Source: Roseburia sp. 499
GTDB taxonomy: Bacteria; Bacillota; Clostridia; Lachnospirales; Lachnospiraceae
NCBI RefSeq assembly: GCF_001940225.2
Contig: NZ_CP135164.1
Location: forward strand, 2,480,001 to 2,544,000
Length of the DNA stretch: 64,000 nt
Reading direction: 5' to 3'
Shown here in pieces: positions 19,210 to 27,914 of this stretch. Under the pieces are notes generated by a model. The model was not told the DNA's origin. It saw only the letters and a program-made list of their open reading frames with translations, and did no database searches. Position numbers and translations under genes: made by a program. Position 1 is the first letter of the stretch; each line of letters begins with the position of its first letter.

Positions 19210-20361
19210 CTACGCTGTTCTTGCCTTCATTCGATTTACTACAAGTGCTGCCGCCAGTACTGCTATAGCAAAAGCTAGAATTACCAGACAGTTCCGGAAG
19301 ATTTCCCCCGCCCCTGTCAGACTTTCCATTTTATAAATCATACCATTTGACTGAGCATACCAATACGCCGGAATAAACTTTGCCACATTTCTTACGCCTT
19401 CGCTCATCACTTCCAATGGAACAAAGATACCTCCCAAGAAACTGAATCCCAATCCGATTACATTTGCCATCATGTTCAGTTCCCCCTCATTCTTTGCCAA
19501 CCTTCCCGCAAAAAAGGCAATACTTAGGCTTACCAGTAAATAAACCAATGCATTTAACGCGCTCAATACTCCACGAATACTCCACATAAAGTCCGGATAC
19601 ATAATAAATGCAACCACCATAAACACAAAATACTCTACCAATGCCAAACCAATGCTTCCTAATATCATCTGCATGTTTCGCTGGGTAAATGTCATGGAAG
19701 AACACTTATTTCTTGCTTCCATATCTTTTTTATTGAATGCCATTAAGATTTCTCCTAAACTGATTAAAAGAATGCAAAGGAAAATATATGGCAAATACTG
19801 AAAGTAGTAGTAAGCAGCCGGCTTTTCCTGTGCATCTGACGCATCCAAAAATTCTACTTTACTTTCCTCTTCCATATCGGAAAGGGTCTGTTCTACTGCT
19901 TCTTCCGGAGCAAATCCACCATCTACATACATCCCCAATGTTCCTAAGAATTTATTAATTTCTGTTTCGGTTAAATAATTTGCATTGCTTCCCGGTACTA
20001 CCGTTCCCTGTAAGGCACCATCCCTCTCACCTTTTAGAAACTTTTCTGTAAAATCCTCTGGAATTACCAGTACATACTCCACTTCCTGGTAATACATGGC
20101 ATCCAAAAGTTTTTTATGGTCACTTGGCACATCCTTAATTTCATTGTTGCGTGAAATATATTCCACCAATGCTGCTCCAAGTTCCCCTTTGTCCTGATTA
20201 TCCACTCCGATTTGCAAAGACACCTTAGAAAAATTAGCCTTTTCATTTTCCGCTCCATTACTGCTTAAAATCAAAGTCAGCCCGAAAAAGATTGCCATAT
20301 ATACTATAATCGAAAGCTTATGCCTCTTTACAATTTTAAATACTGCCTTAAATACTTGCAT
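19210..20361 (-). CDS. ABC-2-type transporter permease (second)
   Basis: A 383-residue protein: one N-terminal membrane segment, a soluble, probably external domain (about residues 33-175), then five to six C-terminal membrane segments. This is the ABC-2/YhgE-like drug and polymer exporter layout. It overlaps the upstream permease gene by 14 bases and completes a three-gene ABC exporter with the ATPase at 21493. The operon is divergent from a two-component system, which often signals control by envelope stress or antimicrobials. The substrate is unknown. Confidence 0.88.
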   Translation of the reverse strand: MQVFKAVFKIVKRHKLSIIVYMAIFFGLTLILSSNGAENEKANFSKVSLQIGVDNQDKGELGAALVEYISRNNEIKDVPSDHKKLLDAMYYQEVEYVLVIPEDFTEKFLKGERDGALQGTVVPGSNANYLTETEINKFLGTLGMYVDGGFAPEEAVEQTLSDMEEESKVEFLDASDAQEKPAAYYYFQYLPYIFLCILLISLGEILMAFNKKDMEARNKCSSMTFTQRNMQMILGSIGLALVEYFVFMVVAFIMYPDFMWSIRGVLSALNALVYLLVSLSIAFFAGRLAKNEGELNMMANVIGLGFSFLGGIFVPLEVMSEGVRNVAKFIPAYWYAQSNGMIYKMESLTGAGEIFRNCLVILAFAIAVLAAALVVNRMKARTA

Positions 20362-21481
20362 AGCGTTCCCTCCTTACCACCAGATATGAAGCAACCCCCA
20401 GTACCACTGTAATAATCAAAAGATTAATGATACATTGATTATATCTGGTGTAATCTTCATAAATATTCAAACTGTAAAATGCATTTACAATCAACGCTGC
20501 CGGATTAATTCTATTTATAATCGGAGCATTCTGTTCTACCACACGGTACATATTGCCGATCATAAGCCCCGCCAAAAAGCTGCACAACATACTAACGCCA
20601 ACACATAACCCATCCTTTACGCCGTCTTCCAGCCTTCCAATGGAACCCACGAATAATCCCAACATTACACCGATAGAACTTCCCAAAAGTATCACCAGAA
20701 GCATCCGTGCCGTCTGGTCTCCCAAATCAATCTTCAAGGCATATTTCAAATAACACGCTCCCAATGTACAGCAGACAAACTGTGCTGTAATCTGAGCTGT
20801 AACTTCTCCCAACAAGATTATAAAACGATTGGTACTTGCTGCCACTCTTCTTGCTGCCAAATCTGATAAATTCGCTTTAAATTCCTTGGCACATCCCACT
20901 CCAAGAAAACAACCGTATAAGCAGTTCATAGCAATCAGTGCATAGAAATAATTTGTCATATTATCCATTTTTCGATTGGAAATATTGCTGTCTTCCAGAT
21001 AATCCCATTGTTTTTCCAAACTTTCATGCGCAGCCTGAATTCCTTGCGGATTCTTCATTCCAACATTTGTCATTGTTCTCAAGGCCTGTTCATACTGCTC
21101 CTGAATACTCTCCAAAATACTCTGGGCAACTTCTTCTTCCTTTACTGTAAGAACTATCTCTTCACCATTTTCATAGATTCCCTCTACTTCTCCATCCTCC
21201 AGAAGTTGTTTTGCCTTATCCATATCCTTTACCGGTACAACTTCCACCAGTTCGTTCTCTTCCTCCAGCTGCTCTAACAGTGCCTCAAATTCCTGTTGTG
21301 CCCCTTCCTGTTCTATGTATGCCACCGTAATCTGATGAAAGGTCATCTCTGTTTCATTCACATCTCCAAAACTGACTTTAAACAAGGTTCCAAGAATAAT
21401 CGGGAACAACAAACACCAGAAAATCTGGTATTTTTGTCTGATACTTCGCTTTAGACTATAGCCATAAGCTCTAAAAAACAT
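20348..21481 (-). CDS. ABC-2-type transporter permease (first)
   Basis: A 377-residue protein with the same layout as its downstream neighbour: an N-terminal anchor (about residues 15-35), an acidic, Glu/Gln-rich external region (about 40-165) and a C-terminal block of membrane segments. It probably pairs with the neighbour as a heterodimeric membrane part. It starts 11 bases after the ATPase stop and overlaps the next gene, indicating tight co-translation. Confidence 0.88.
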   Translation of the reverse strand: MFFRAYGYSLKRSIRQKYQIFWCLLFPIILGTLFKVSFGDVNETEMTFHQITVAYIEQEGAQQEFEALLEQLEEENELVEVVPVKDMDKAKQLLEDGEVEGIYENGEEIVLTVKEEEVAQSILESIQEQYEQALRTMTNVGMKNPQGIQAAHESLEKQWDYLEDSNISNRKMDNMTNYFYALIAMNCLYGCFLGVGCAKEFKANLSDLAARRVAASTNRFIILLGEVTAQITAQFVCCTLGACYLKYALKIDLGDQTARMLLVILLGSSIGVMLGLFVGSIGRLEDGVKDGLCVGVSMLCSFLAGLMIGNMYRVVEQNAPIINRINPAALIVNAFYSLNIYEDYTRYNQCIINLLIITVVLGVASYLVVRRERYASI

Positions 21482-21492
21482 ACTGTCACCTC

Positions 21493-22440
21493 CTATTCTG
21501 AATCTCTAAGTTCTTTTCCGGTAATTTCCAAGAATACGTCATTCAAAGTTGGAAGTTCTGTATATACTCTTCCAAAACTGATTTCTTTCTTCTGGAAATA
21601 ATCCAAAACACGCACCAGATTATGTTTTCCTCCGCTGCAACGGATTTCCAACATTCCCTTGTCATATTCAGCCTGATATACATGCTCTAACTGCTTAATT
21701 TCCTCTAACTGCTCCGGCTCTAAATTCATTACTTCCATATGAATCTTTTCCCCAGTCTTAATCATCGCCTTTAATTCTTCTTTCGTTCCGGAAGCCACAC
21801 AACGTCCTTTATCAATAATGGCGATTCTGCTACAAATCTGCTCTACTTCCTCCATATAGTGAGAGGTATAAATAATAGTAGCTCCTTCCTTATTCAGCTG
21901 CTGAATTCCTTCCAGAATACGATTTCTGCTCTGTGGGTCTACTGCTACCGTCGGTTCATCTAAAATAATCAATTTTGGCTTATGCGCAATTCCGCAGGCA
22001 ATATTCAGTCTTCGAAGCAGACCTCCCGAAAGCTTCTTCGGAAGGAACTTACGAAAGTCTTCCAATCCAGCAAACTCAATTGCTTCTTCCACATACTTTT
22101 TTCGGGTTGCCTTGTCCTTGATATAAAGTCCACAGAAATAATCAATATTTTCCTGTACTGTCAATTCCTCAAATACTGCCACATTCTGAAGAACCACACC
22201 AATCTTTTTTTTGATGTCATAACTGTCCGGCTGAATCTCCTCACCAAATACCTTTACACTTCCTTTATCAAATGCCAGAAGTGCCAGTATACAGCTAATT
22301 GTCGTAGTTTTACCACTTCCGTTTGGTCCCAATAATCCGAATACCTCTCCCTTTTCGATAGAAAGATTCAAATGATCCAATGCTACCAATTCTTTATAGC
22401 GTTTTACCAGATTTTCTATTTCTACAACTTTCTCTGCCAT
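21493..22440 (-). CDS. ABC transporter ATP-binding protein (DrrA/NatA-like)
   Basis: A 315-residue ATPase that drives the two adjacent permeases. Walker A is 'GPNGSGKTT', the signature is 'LSGGLLRRL', Walker B is 'LIILDEPTVAVDP' and the switch histidine is in 'IIYTSHYMEE'. The extra ~90-residue C-terminal domain is typical of the ABC-2 export branch. An AGGAGG ribosome-binding site precedes the ATG. It is first in its operon and divergent from the kinase gene across a 173-base region with a small palindrome. Confidence 0.92.
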   Translation of the reverse strand: MAEKVVEIENLVKRYKELVALDHLNLSIEKGEVFGLLGPNGSGKTTTISCILALLAFDKGSVKVFGEEIQPDSYDIKKKIGVVLQNVAVFEELTVQENIDYFCGLYIKDKATRKKYVEEAIEFAGLEDFRKFLPKKLSGGLLRRLNIACGIAHKPKLIILDEPTVAVDPQSRNRILEGIQQLNKEGATIIYTSHYMEEVEQICSRIAIIDKGRCVASGTKEELKAMIKTGEKIHMEVMNLEPEQLEEIKQLEHVYQAEYDKGMLEIRCSGGKHNLVRVLDYFQKKEISFGRVYTELPTLNDVFLEITGKELRDSE

Positions 22441-22536
22441 AATGTTCCTCCTCGTTTTTTCTTTATAATTGATTTGTTGTACTTATCTTAACAAATCCCC
22501 TTTTTCTGTAACAGTGAGCGCTGTCATTTTCTGAGA

Positions 22537-22583
22537 TGACAAATGTCACATTTCTTGTGAAATCTGTTACAGTGTGTTATACT
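22537..22583 (+). promoter_or_regulatory. Kinase promoter with adjacent palindrome
   Basis: TTGTGA (22555-22560), 17 bases, TATACT (22578-22583) form a likely promoter for the kinase and regulator genes. Just upstream lies TGACA-AA-TGTCA (22537-22548), a 5-2-5 palindrome and a candidate site for the encoded response regulator. TGTAACAGTG near 22507 and TGTTACAGTG near 22565 form a further repeated pair. Confidence 0.55.
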
Positions 22584-22613
22584 GTGGTTACCAAATTCAA
22601 CGGGGGATGTTCT

Positions 22614-23714
22614 ATGAATATACTGACCGATAAGCTATTTCTGATGGTTGGCAGTTTTCTTTTTTTACTGTTTTGCTATCCACAACCTGACTTACCGCAT
22701 GTACTGACTCTGCTTTGTGCAATTACATTCATGTGTCTGTGCACTTATTTGAATCCAGACATGCTTCCTATAAAATTGCAAAAAAAGTCTATACAATATC
22801 CGGAATTATCACTGATTGCCCTTTTTATAATAGGAGCTTTTTTACAACCTCTTTTGGTTCCATTCTTACCACTTCTTTTTTATGAACTGGTACTGAATAA
22901 TGATTGGTACATGTGGAGTATTATACTAATGTGTGCCGTTGCTCTTATTCCATCCCAGTCCTTTGCATTCCTGTTTCTTTATCTCCTGCTGTTTCTGCTT
23001 GCATTTGCATTAAAAGCAAAAACACTGCGACTATTACACTTAGAAAAGGATTTCAAACAGCTTCAGGATACTTCAACAGAATACAATCTTCTGTTACAAC
23101 AAAAGAATCAGGAGCTTATTAAACAACAGAACTATGAAATTCGCGTGGCAACATTGAAAGAACGAAATCGAATTGCAAGAGAAATTCATGACAACGTAGG
23201 CCATATGCTCTCTCGCTCGATTCTTCAGGCAGGTGCATTAATTGCCATTAATAAAGACAAACAATTAGATGAGCCCTTGACCTCTTTAAAAGATACACTT
23301 TCGTCTGCGATGAACTCTATCCGCGACTCTGTCCATGACCTCCATGACGATTCTATAGATTTGAAGTCCTCGCTTTACACGCTTCTTCAGAATTTTACTG
23401 AATATGAGGTACATATGGAATATGATATGGGAACGGTTCTTCCGAAAAATGTGAAATACTGTTTTATTGCCATTGCAAAAGAAGCTCTTTCCAATATTTC
23501 AAAACACAGCAATGCCACACGCATTAAAATTATTGCCAGAGAGCATCCCAGTTTATATCAACTAATTATAGAAGATAATGGTACTGATATTTCCGTGCAA
23601 AATACAGGTATTGGATTAGAGAACATGCAAGAACGGGTAGAACAGCTTCATGGACATTTCTCCATTTCTGCCGAACAGGGGTTTAGAATTTTTATCTCTA
23701 TTCCCAAAGCTTAA
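22614..23714 (+). CDS. Sensor histidine kinase, HisKA_3 (LiaS/DesK-like)
   Basis: A 366-residue kinase with about five N-terminal membrane segments (residues 5-135), a coiled coil (145-190), the HisKA_3 phosphoacceptor motif 'REIHDNVGHMLSRS' and a HATPase domain with the N-box 'AKEALSNISKHSNA' and 'GIGLENMQERV'. With almost no external loop it is probably an intramembrane-sensing kinase. ATG 22614 has GGGGGA seven bases upstream; the longer in-frame start is unsupported. It is followed by the response regulator gene and is divergent from the ABC exporter it probably controls. Confidence 0.9.
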   Translation: MNILTDKLFLMVGSFLFLLFCYPQPDLPHVLTLLCAITFMCLCTYLNPDMLPIKLQKKSIQYPELSLIALFIIGAFLQPLLVPFLPLLFYELVLNNDWYMWSIILMCAVALIPSQSFAFLFLYLLLFLLAFALKAKTLRLLHLEKDFKQLQDTSTEYNLLLQQKNQELIKQQNYEIRVATLKERNRIAREIHDNVGHMLSRSILQAGALIAINKDKQLDEPLTSLKDTLSSAMNSIRDSVHDLHDDSIDLKSSLYTLLQNFTEYEVHMEYDMGTVLPKNVKYCFIAIAKEALSNISKHSNATRIKIIAREHPSLYQLIIEDNGTDISVQNTGIGLENMQERVEQLHGHFSISAEQGFRIFISIPKA

Positions 23715-23732
23715 ATCAACAGGGAGGTACTT

Positions 23733-24356
23733 ATGAAAATTGTAATTGTAGATGACGACAATCTGGTCTCTTTATCCTTAAAAACTATCTTAGAGGCATC
23801 TGGAGAAGTCACCGTTGCTGAAATGGGCAAAGACGGGAAAGATGCCATTGCATTATACGAAAAACACCAGCCGGATGTACTCCTAACTGACATCCGCATG
23901 GATACTATGACAGGTTTAGAGGCTGCTGAAACTATATTAAAAAAATATCCGGATGCCAAAATCTTGTTTCTCACCACCTTTTCTGATGATGAGTATATTG
24001 TTCGCGCCCTGCACCTTGGTGCTAAAGGATATATATTAAAACAGGACTTCGAAAGTTTGCTTCCTGCGCTAAAAGCTGTTTCCAATGGGCAAAGTGTATT
24101 TGGAAGCGAAGTAGTGGGGAAACTTCCCGGATTTCTAAACCAACAAGAAAAGTTTGATGGAAGCGCCTTTGGCATTACTGCGAAAGAAATGGAACTGATA
24201 GAATTAGTAGCAGACGGATTAAGTAATAAAGAAATCGCAGAGCAGCTTTTCTTAAGTGAAGGAACTGTCCGTAACTATTTAAGCTCTGTTTTAGAGAAAC
24301 TGGAATTGAGGGACAGAACCCAACTTGCAGTATTCTACTATAAAAACTTAAACTAA
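23733..24356 (+). CDS. NarL/LuxR-family response regulator
   Basis: A 207-residue partner of the preceding kinase. The receiver domain (1-120) has the acidic pocket 'IVDDDN', phosphoacceptor Asp in 'VLLTDIRMD' and the conserved Lys in 'KGYILKQ'. The C-terminal LuxR-type helix-turn-helix reads 'LVADGLSNKEIAEQLFLSEG'. GGGAGG precedes the ATG. It probably activates the divergent ABC exporter. The DNA methyltransferase gene follows after 34 bases with no terminator, so the regulator's transcript may extend into it. Confidence 0.93.
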   Translation: MKIVIVDDDNLVSLSLKTILEASGEVTVAEMGKDGKDAIALYEKHQPDVLLTDIRMDTMTGLEAAETILKKYPDAKILFLTTFSDDEYIVRALHLGAKGYILKQDFESLLPALKAVSNGQSVFGSEVVGKLPGFLNQQEKFDGSAFGITAKEMELIELVADGLSNKEIAEQLFLSEGTVRNYLSSVLEKLELRDRTQLAVFYYKNLN

Positions 24357-24390
24357 AAATCCATCGTAAATATTCTACAGGAGGTAACCC

Positions 24391-26424
24391 ATGGAATACG
24401 CTTCCGACTTACTGACATTGAACGAATTATGCAATACACTTTCCATATCGATTGCCACCGGCAGAAACTGGTTAAGACTGAATAAACTTATTCCAACCAA
24501 AACCATAAATAGTAAACCATATTTTTCCCATTCGTATGTAAATCAGATTAAAACAGAAATTGCTTCGGGAAAAAATACTGCATTAAAAAGCCGACGTAAC
24601 AAAAAATTTGTATCCGGAAATGGAATCTATCATTCTTATATTTCCCCGACATCCCCAAACAATACAGCGGTTCGCACTGTTCTTGATATACTTATGCAAC
24701 ATAACACTATCCTGACCGAGCAACAGATTAGCTTAGTAGTTGCAGAATGTGCTCTCCAGCTCATCTGCCAGAAGGAACAGATTGCAAGTGATACCCCCTG
24801 CAATCTTCTACACAAATATTTTTCCACCCAACTGGATATCGGAATCTATCATACTCTAATAGATGATTTTGTTACGGCTTCTAAGGAAGCCCTTTCCTTC
24901 ATGGAAAAACTGAAATCCCTCTTTGCCGTTTCCTACACTTATGAATCCCAAGAAGACATTCTGGGATTACTATATATTTCTCTGAAAAACATCGGTTCCC
25001 GGAAAGCTACCGGTTCCTATTACACTCCAACCCAAACGGTGCAACAGCTGATAGCAAACCTTACACAAGACCATACCGACGTTAATGGAAAAACGATTTT
25101 AGACCCCTGTTGCGGAACAGGAAATTTTCTTTTACAACTGCCGGATACCTTTGATATCTCTCAGATATATGGAAATGATATTGATAAGACAAGTGTTATG
25201 ATTACACGACTTAATCTGGCCCTTAAATTCCATATACAAAACATGGAACTGCTCTATAAAAACATTACCGTTTCTAATTTTTTAACTACTAAAAATATCC
25301 ATACTTATGACTTTATCATTGGAAATCCACCTTGGGGATATTCTTTTTCCAATGCAGAAAAAAAGCAGTTTCAGACTACTTATCAGTGTGCTCACGGAAA
25401 AAGTATAGAATCCTATGACTTATTCATAGAACGTGCCTTATCCCTCTTAAAAGAAAACGGCACGCTTTCTTTTGTATTGCCAAAAGCCATTTTAAATGTG
25501 AAAAGCCATACTCCTATCCGTGAAATTATTTTAAAAGAAAATTCCATTACCAGATTGGAATTCTTAGGAGATACCTTCGACAAAGTCCAATGCCCCAGCA
25601 TTATTTTGCAGATTGTTCATACAAAAAAACCGCTCTCTTGTATGGGAATGACTGTAACCGACGAAACACGCTCCTTCGTGATACAAAAAGAGCGCGCCTT
25701 GACTTCTGACTACTTCAGTTTTCTGATGGATGACAGAGAATATAAGATTATGGAAAAAATAAGAAATCTGAGCAATCAGACCACTTTAAAAAATCAGGCT
25801 GATTTTGCCCTTGGTATTGTTACAGGAAATAATAAAAAATATATTTCTAACACTAAAACAGTTTCCACCGAAATCATCCTACGGGGTTCTGATATCAACA
25901 GATACCAAATAAAGGAGCCGGAAAACTTTATCACCTTTACTCCCGAAGAATTTCAGCAGGTCGCTTCGGAAAAGTATTACCGTGCACCTGAAAAATTATT
26001 TTACCGTTTCATATGCAATGAACCGGTTTTTGCCTATGACGATAAGCAAACCTTATCCCTGAATAGCTGTAATATTGTGATTCCCCATGTGAAAGGCTTA
26101 GATATGAAGTATATTCTGGCTATTCTCAACTCCAGAATTACACAATTTATTTTCAAGAAACAATTTGATTCCGTAAAGATATTGCGTTCTCATATAGAAC
26201 AACTTCCAATTCCCATTGTAGATTTTGCTGTTCAGGAAAAAATTATTGCGATGGTAAATACTCTTCTGCAAGAAACAGATGATACCTCTTTCCTTGCACA
26301 CTATAATAAACTAGAGCAAACCATTATTCCTCTCTTTGGACTGAATTCAAATGAATACGAAATTATTTGTAATTCCTTAACTCAATGTGATGACTTAATT
26401 GTAAGTACAGACTTAACCGATTAA
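24391..26424 (+). CDS. N6-adenine DNA methyltransferase with N-terminal helix-turn-helix, no visible nuclease
   Basis: A 677-residue protein. Residues ~8-55 resemble a MerR/excisionase-type helix-turn-helix ('LTLNELCNTLSISIATGRNW'). Residues ~200-410 form the methyltransferase, with motif X 'TGSYYTP' (208-214), motif I 'DPCCGTGNF' (238-246) and catalytic 'NPPW' (312-315), the gamma class of adenine methylases. Residues ~465-625 resemble the TaqI-like target-recognition domain ('ILRGSDINRY', 'LPIPIV'). The architecture resembles type IIG enzymes, but I see no PD-(D/E)XK or HNH motif and no adjacent restriction gene. It has a strong AGGAGG and lies 34 bases after the response regulator. An epigenetic role is inferred. 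Confidence 0.85.
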   Translation: MEYASDLLTLNELCNTLSISIATGRNWLRLNKLIPTKTINSKPYFSHSYVNQIKTEIASGKNTALKSRRNKKFVSGNGIYHSYISPTSPNNTAVRTVLDILMQHNTILTEQQISLVVAECALQLICQKEQIASDTPCNLLHKYFSTQLDIGIYHTLIDDFVTASKEALSFMEKLKSLFAVSYTYESQEDILGLLYISLKNIGSRKATGSYYTPTQTVQQLIANLTQDHTDVNGKTILDPCCGTGNFLLQLPDTFDISQIYGNDIDKTSVMITRLNLALKFHIQNMELLYKNITVSNFLTTKNIHTYDFIIGNPPWGYSFSNAEKKQFQTTYQCAHGKSIESYDLFIERALSLLKENGTLSFVLPKAILNVKSHTPIREIILKENSITRLEFLGDTFDKVQCPSIILQIVHTKKPLSCMGMTVTDETRSFVIQKERALTSDYFSFLMDDREYKIMEKIRNLSNQTTLKNQADFALGIVTGNNKKYISNTKTVSTEIILRGSDINRYQIKEPENFITFTPEEFQQVASEKYYRAPEKLFYRFICNEPVFAYDDKQTLSLNSCNIVIPHVKGLDMKYILAILNSRITQFIFKKQFDSVKILRSHIEQLPIPIVDFAVQEKIIAMVNTLLQETDDTSFLAHYNKLEQTIIPLFGLNSNEYEIICNSLTQCDDLIVSTDLTD

Positions 26425-26457
26425 CCGCGAAATTTATTCTCTGAAAAGCAATTTTTC

Positions 26458-26486
26458 TTTACAATACATAGTACTTCTGATATAAT
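26458..26486 (+). promoter_or_regulatory. Promoter of the sugar symporter gene
   Basis: TTTACA (26458-26463), 17 bases, TATAAT (26481-26486). A short inverted repeat, GTTCCC...GGGGAC (about 26500-26517), follows in the leader. Confidence 0.65.
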
Positions 26487-26545
26487 CTGATGATGTTTGT
26501 TCCCATTAAAAGGGGACAAAATAATAATTGGGAGATGACAAAAAA

Positions 26546-27856
26546 ATGAATAAGAATTTAGTAATGCGCCAACGATTTGGATTTGGTGCAGGAGACATGG
26601 CAAGTAATTTTGTCTGGCCTATGATTACAACCTATTTGGCTGTATTCTATACAGATGTTGCCGGAATTGATGCAATAGCAGTTGGAATGATTATGCTGTT
26701 GTCTAAGTTTGTGGATGCATGCACAGACATTTTAATGGGAATAATTGTTGACCGTACAAGAACAAAATGGGGAAAATGCAGACCATACTTTCTCTTTGGT
26801 GCAATACCTTTAGGTTTGTTTGCGGTCCTGACTTTTTTAGTGCCAGACTTTAATGATGATACCAAGTCTATTGTTTATGCCTTTATAACTTTTAACCTCG
26901 TCAGCACAGGCTATACTATTGTAAACACACCACTTTCAGCTATTTTGCCAAGCTTGACGGATGATAAGAACGAACGCAATATCCTCGTTACTTTCCGCAT
27001 GATTATGGCTGCAATAGGAAGCTTTTGTGTTACAACCTTTGCAACACCTTTGATTAACTCTTTTGGTGGAAACAGTAATAAATATAGTTATGCAATTACA
27101 ATGGGTATTTTCTCAATAATTTCCATAATTCTTTTCTTCTTTGCTTTTTCAAACACCAGAGAATCTGTTAAATCTGTAAACTCACCAAAGGTCACATTTC
27201 TCCAAGGTATAAAAGCGGTTAATGGACAATATATTTTATTTATCTTTATTATGTTTGTGTTTATGCTTGGTTTTGCAATTAAACAGGCCGGTGTTGTATA
27301 TTATTATACCTATGTTGCCGAAAAGGTGGACATTATCCCAATACAGGCTGCTGTCACATCTATTTCTATGATTGCCAGCCAGTCATGCCTACCTTTATTC
27401 GCCAAAAAACTTGGTAAGAAAAACTCTATGTATATAATGTGTGCAATTGCCTTTATTGGTAACCTATTATTCATATGCTCAAACAATAATACAACTCTAC
27501 TAATTATTGGTACTGCTGTTGTTTGGTATGCTTTGGGATTTTTAATGGGAATGAGATTCTCCTTATTGGCAGATGTGGTTGATTATTGCGAAATGAAATC
27601 AGGTATTCAAGCGGCTGGTATTCTTTCGTCCCTTGACAGCTTTGTAGCAAAACTTACTTTTGGTTTAAATGTTACTCTTTTTACCTTTTTAATGAAATTG
27701 GGTGGTTACATTCCAAACCAGCCTCAAACAAAGTTGGCAAAAATGTATATAAATATCGGTTTTATCGGTATCCCTGTTCTATGTCTTATAGTAACTGTGA
27801 TTCTTCTACGTTTTTTCAAAGTTGAGAAAATGCTCAATTCAGAAAAAGTACAATAA
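26546..27856 (+). CDS. GPH-family sugar:cation symporter (MFS)
   Basis: A 436-residue protein with twelve predicted membrane segments and the glycoside-pentoside-hexuronide symporter features 'FVDACTDILMGIIVDRTRTKWGKCRPY' early and 'ADVVDYCEMKSGIQAAG' late. It would import a glycoside or free sugar with Na+ or H+. The C-terminal regulatory domain of LacS-type members is missing. There is no adjacent glycoside hydrolase, so the substrate is unassigned. ATG 26546 with GGGAG upstream is preferred to the in-frame start at 26528. Parts of the gene are noticeably A/T-richer than its neighbours (one sampled line is about a third G+C), which may point to transfer. Confidence 0.88.
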   Translation: MNKNLVMRQRFGFGAGDMASNFVWPMITTYLAVFYTDVAGIDAIAVGMIMLLSKFVDACTDILMGIIVDRTRTKWGKCRPYFLFGAIPLGLFAVLTFLVPDFNDDTKSIVYAFITFNLVSTGYTIVNTPLSAILPSLTDDKNERNILVTFRMIMAAIGSFCVTTFATPLINSFGGNSNKYSYAITMGIFSIISIILFFFAFSNTRESVKSVNSPKVTFLQGIKAVNGQYILFIFIMFVFMLGFAIKQAGVVYYYTYVAEKVDIIPIQAAVTSISMIASQSCLPLFAKKLGKKNSMYIMCAIAFIGNLLFICSNNNTTLLIIGTAVVWYALGFLMGMRFSLLADVVDYCEMKSGIQAAGILSSLDSFVAKLTFGLNVTLFTFLMKLGGYIPNQPQTKLAKMYINIGFIGIPVLCLIVTVILLRFFKVEKMLNSEKVQ

Positions 27857-27871
27857 CGGAAACATTCATAT

Positions 27872-27914
27872 AAGAAACTTAAAAGGGAGAAAAATTCTCG
27901 CTTTTAAGTTTCTT
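27872..27914. terminator. Bidirectional terminator
   Basis: A 14-base stem, AAGAAACTTAAAAG with CTTTTAAGTTTCTT, follows the symporter gene and overlaps the end of the convergent flippase-like gene. Confidence 0.85.

Noticed and set aside
24391-26424. Complete restriction-modification system
   Set aside because: Only the methylase and recognition parts are visible; no nuclease motif and no separate restriction or specificity gene lie nearby.
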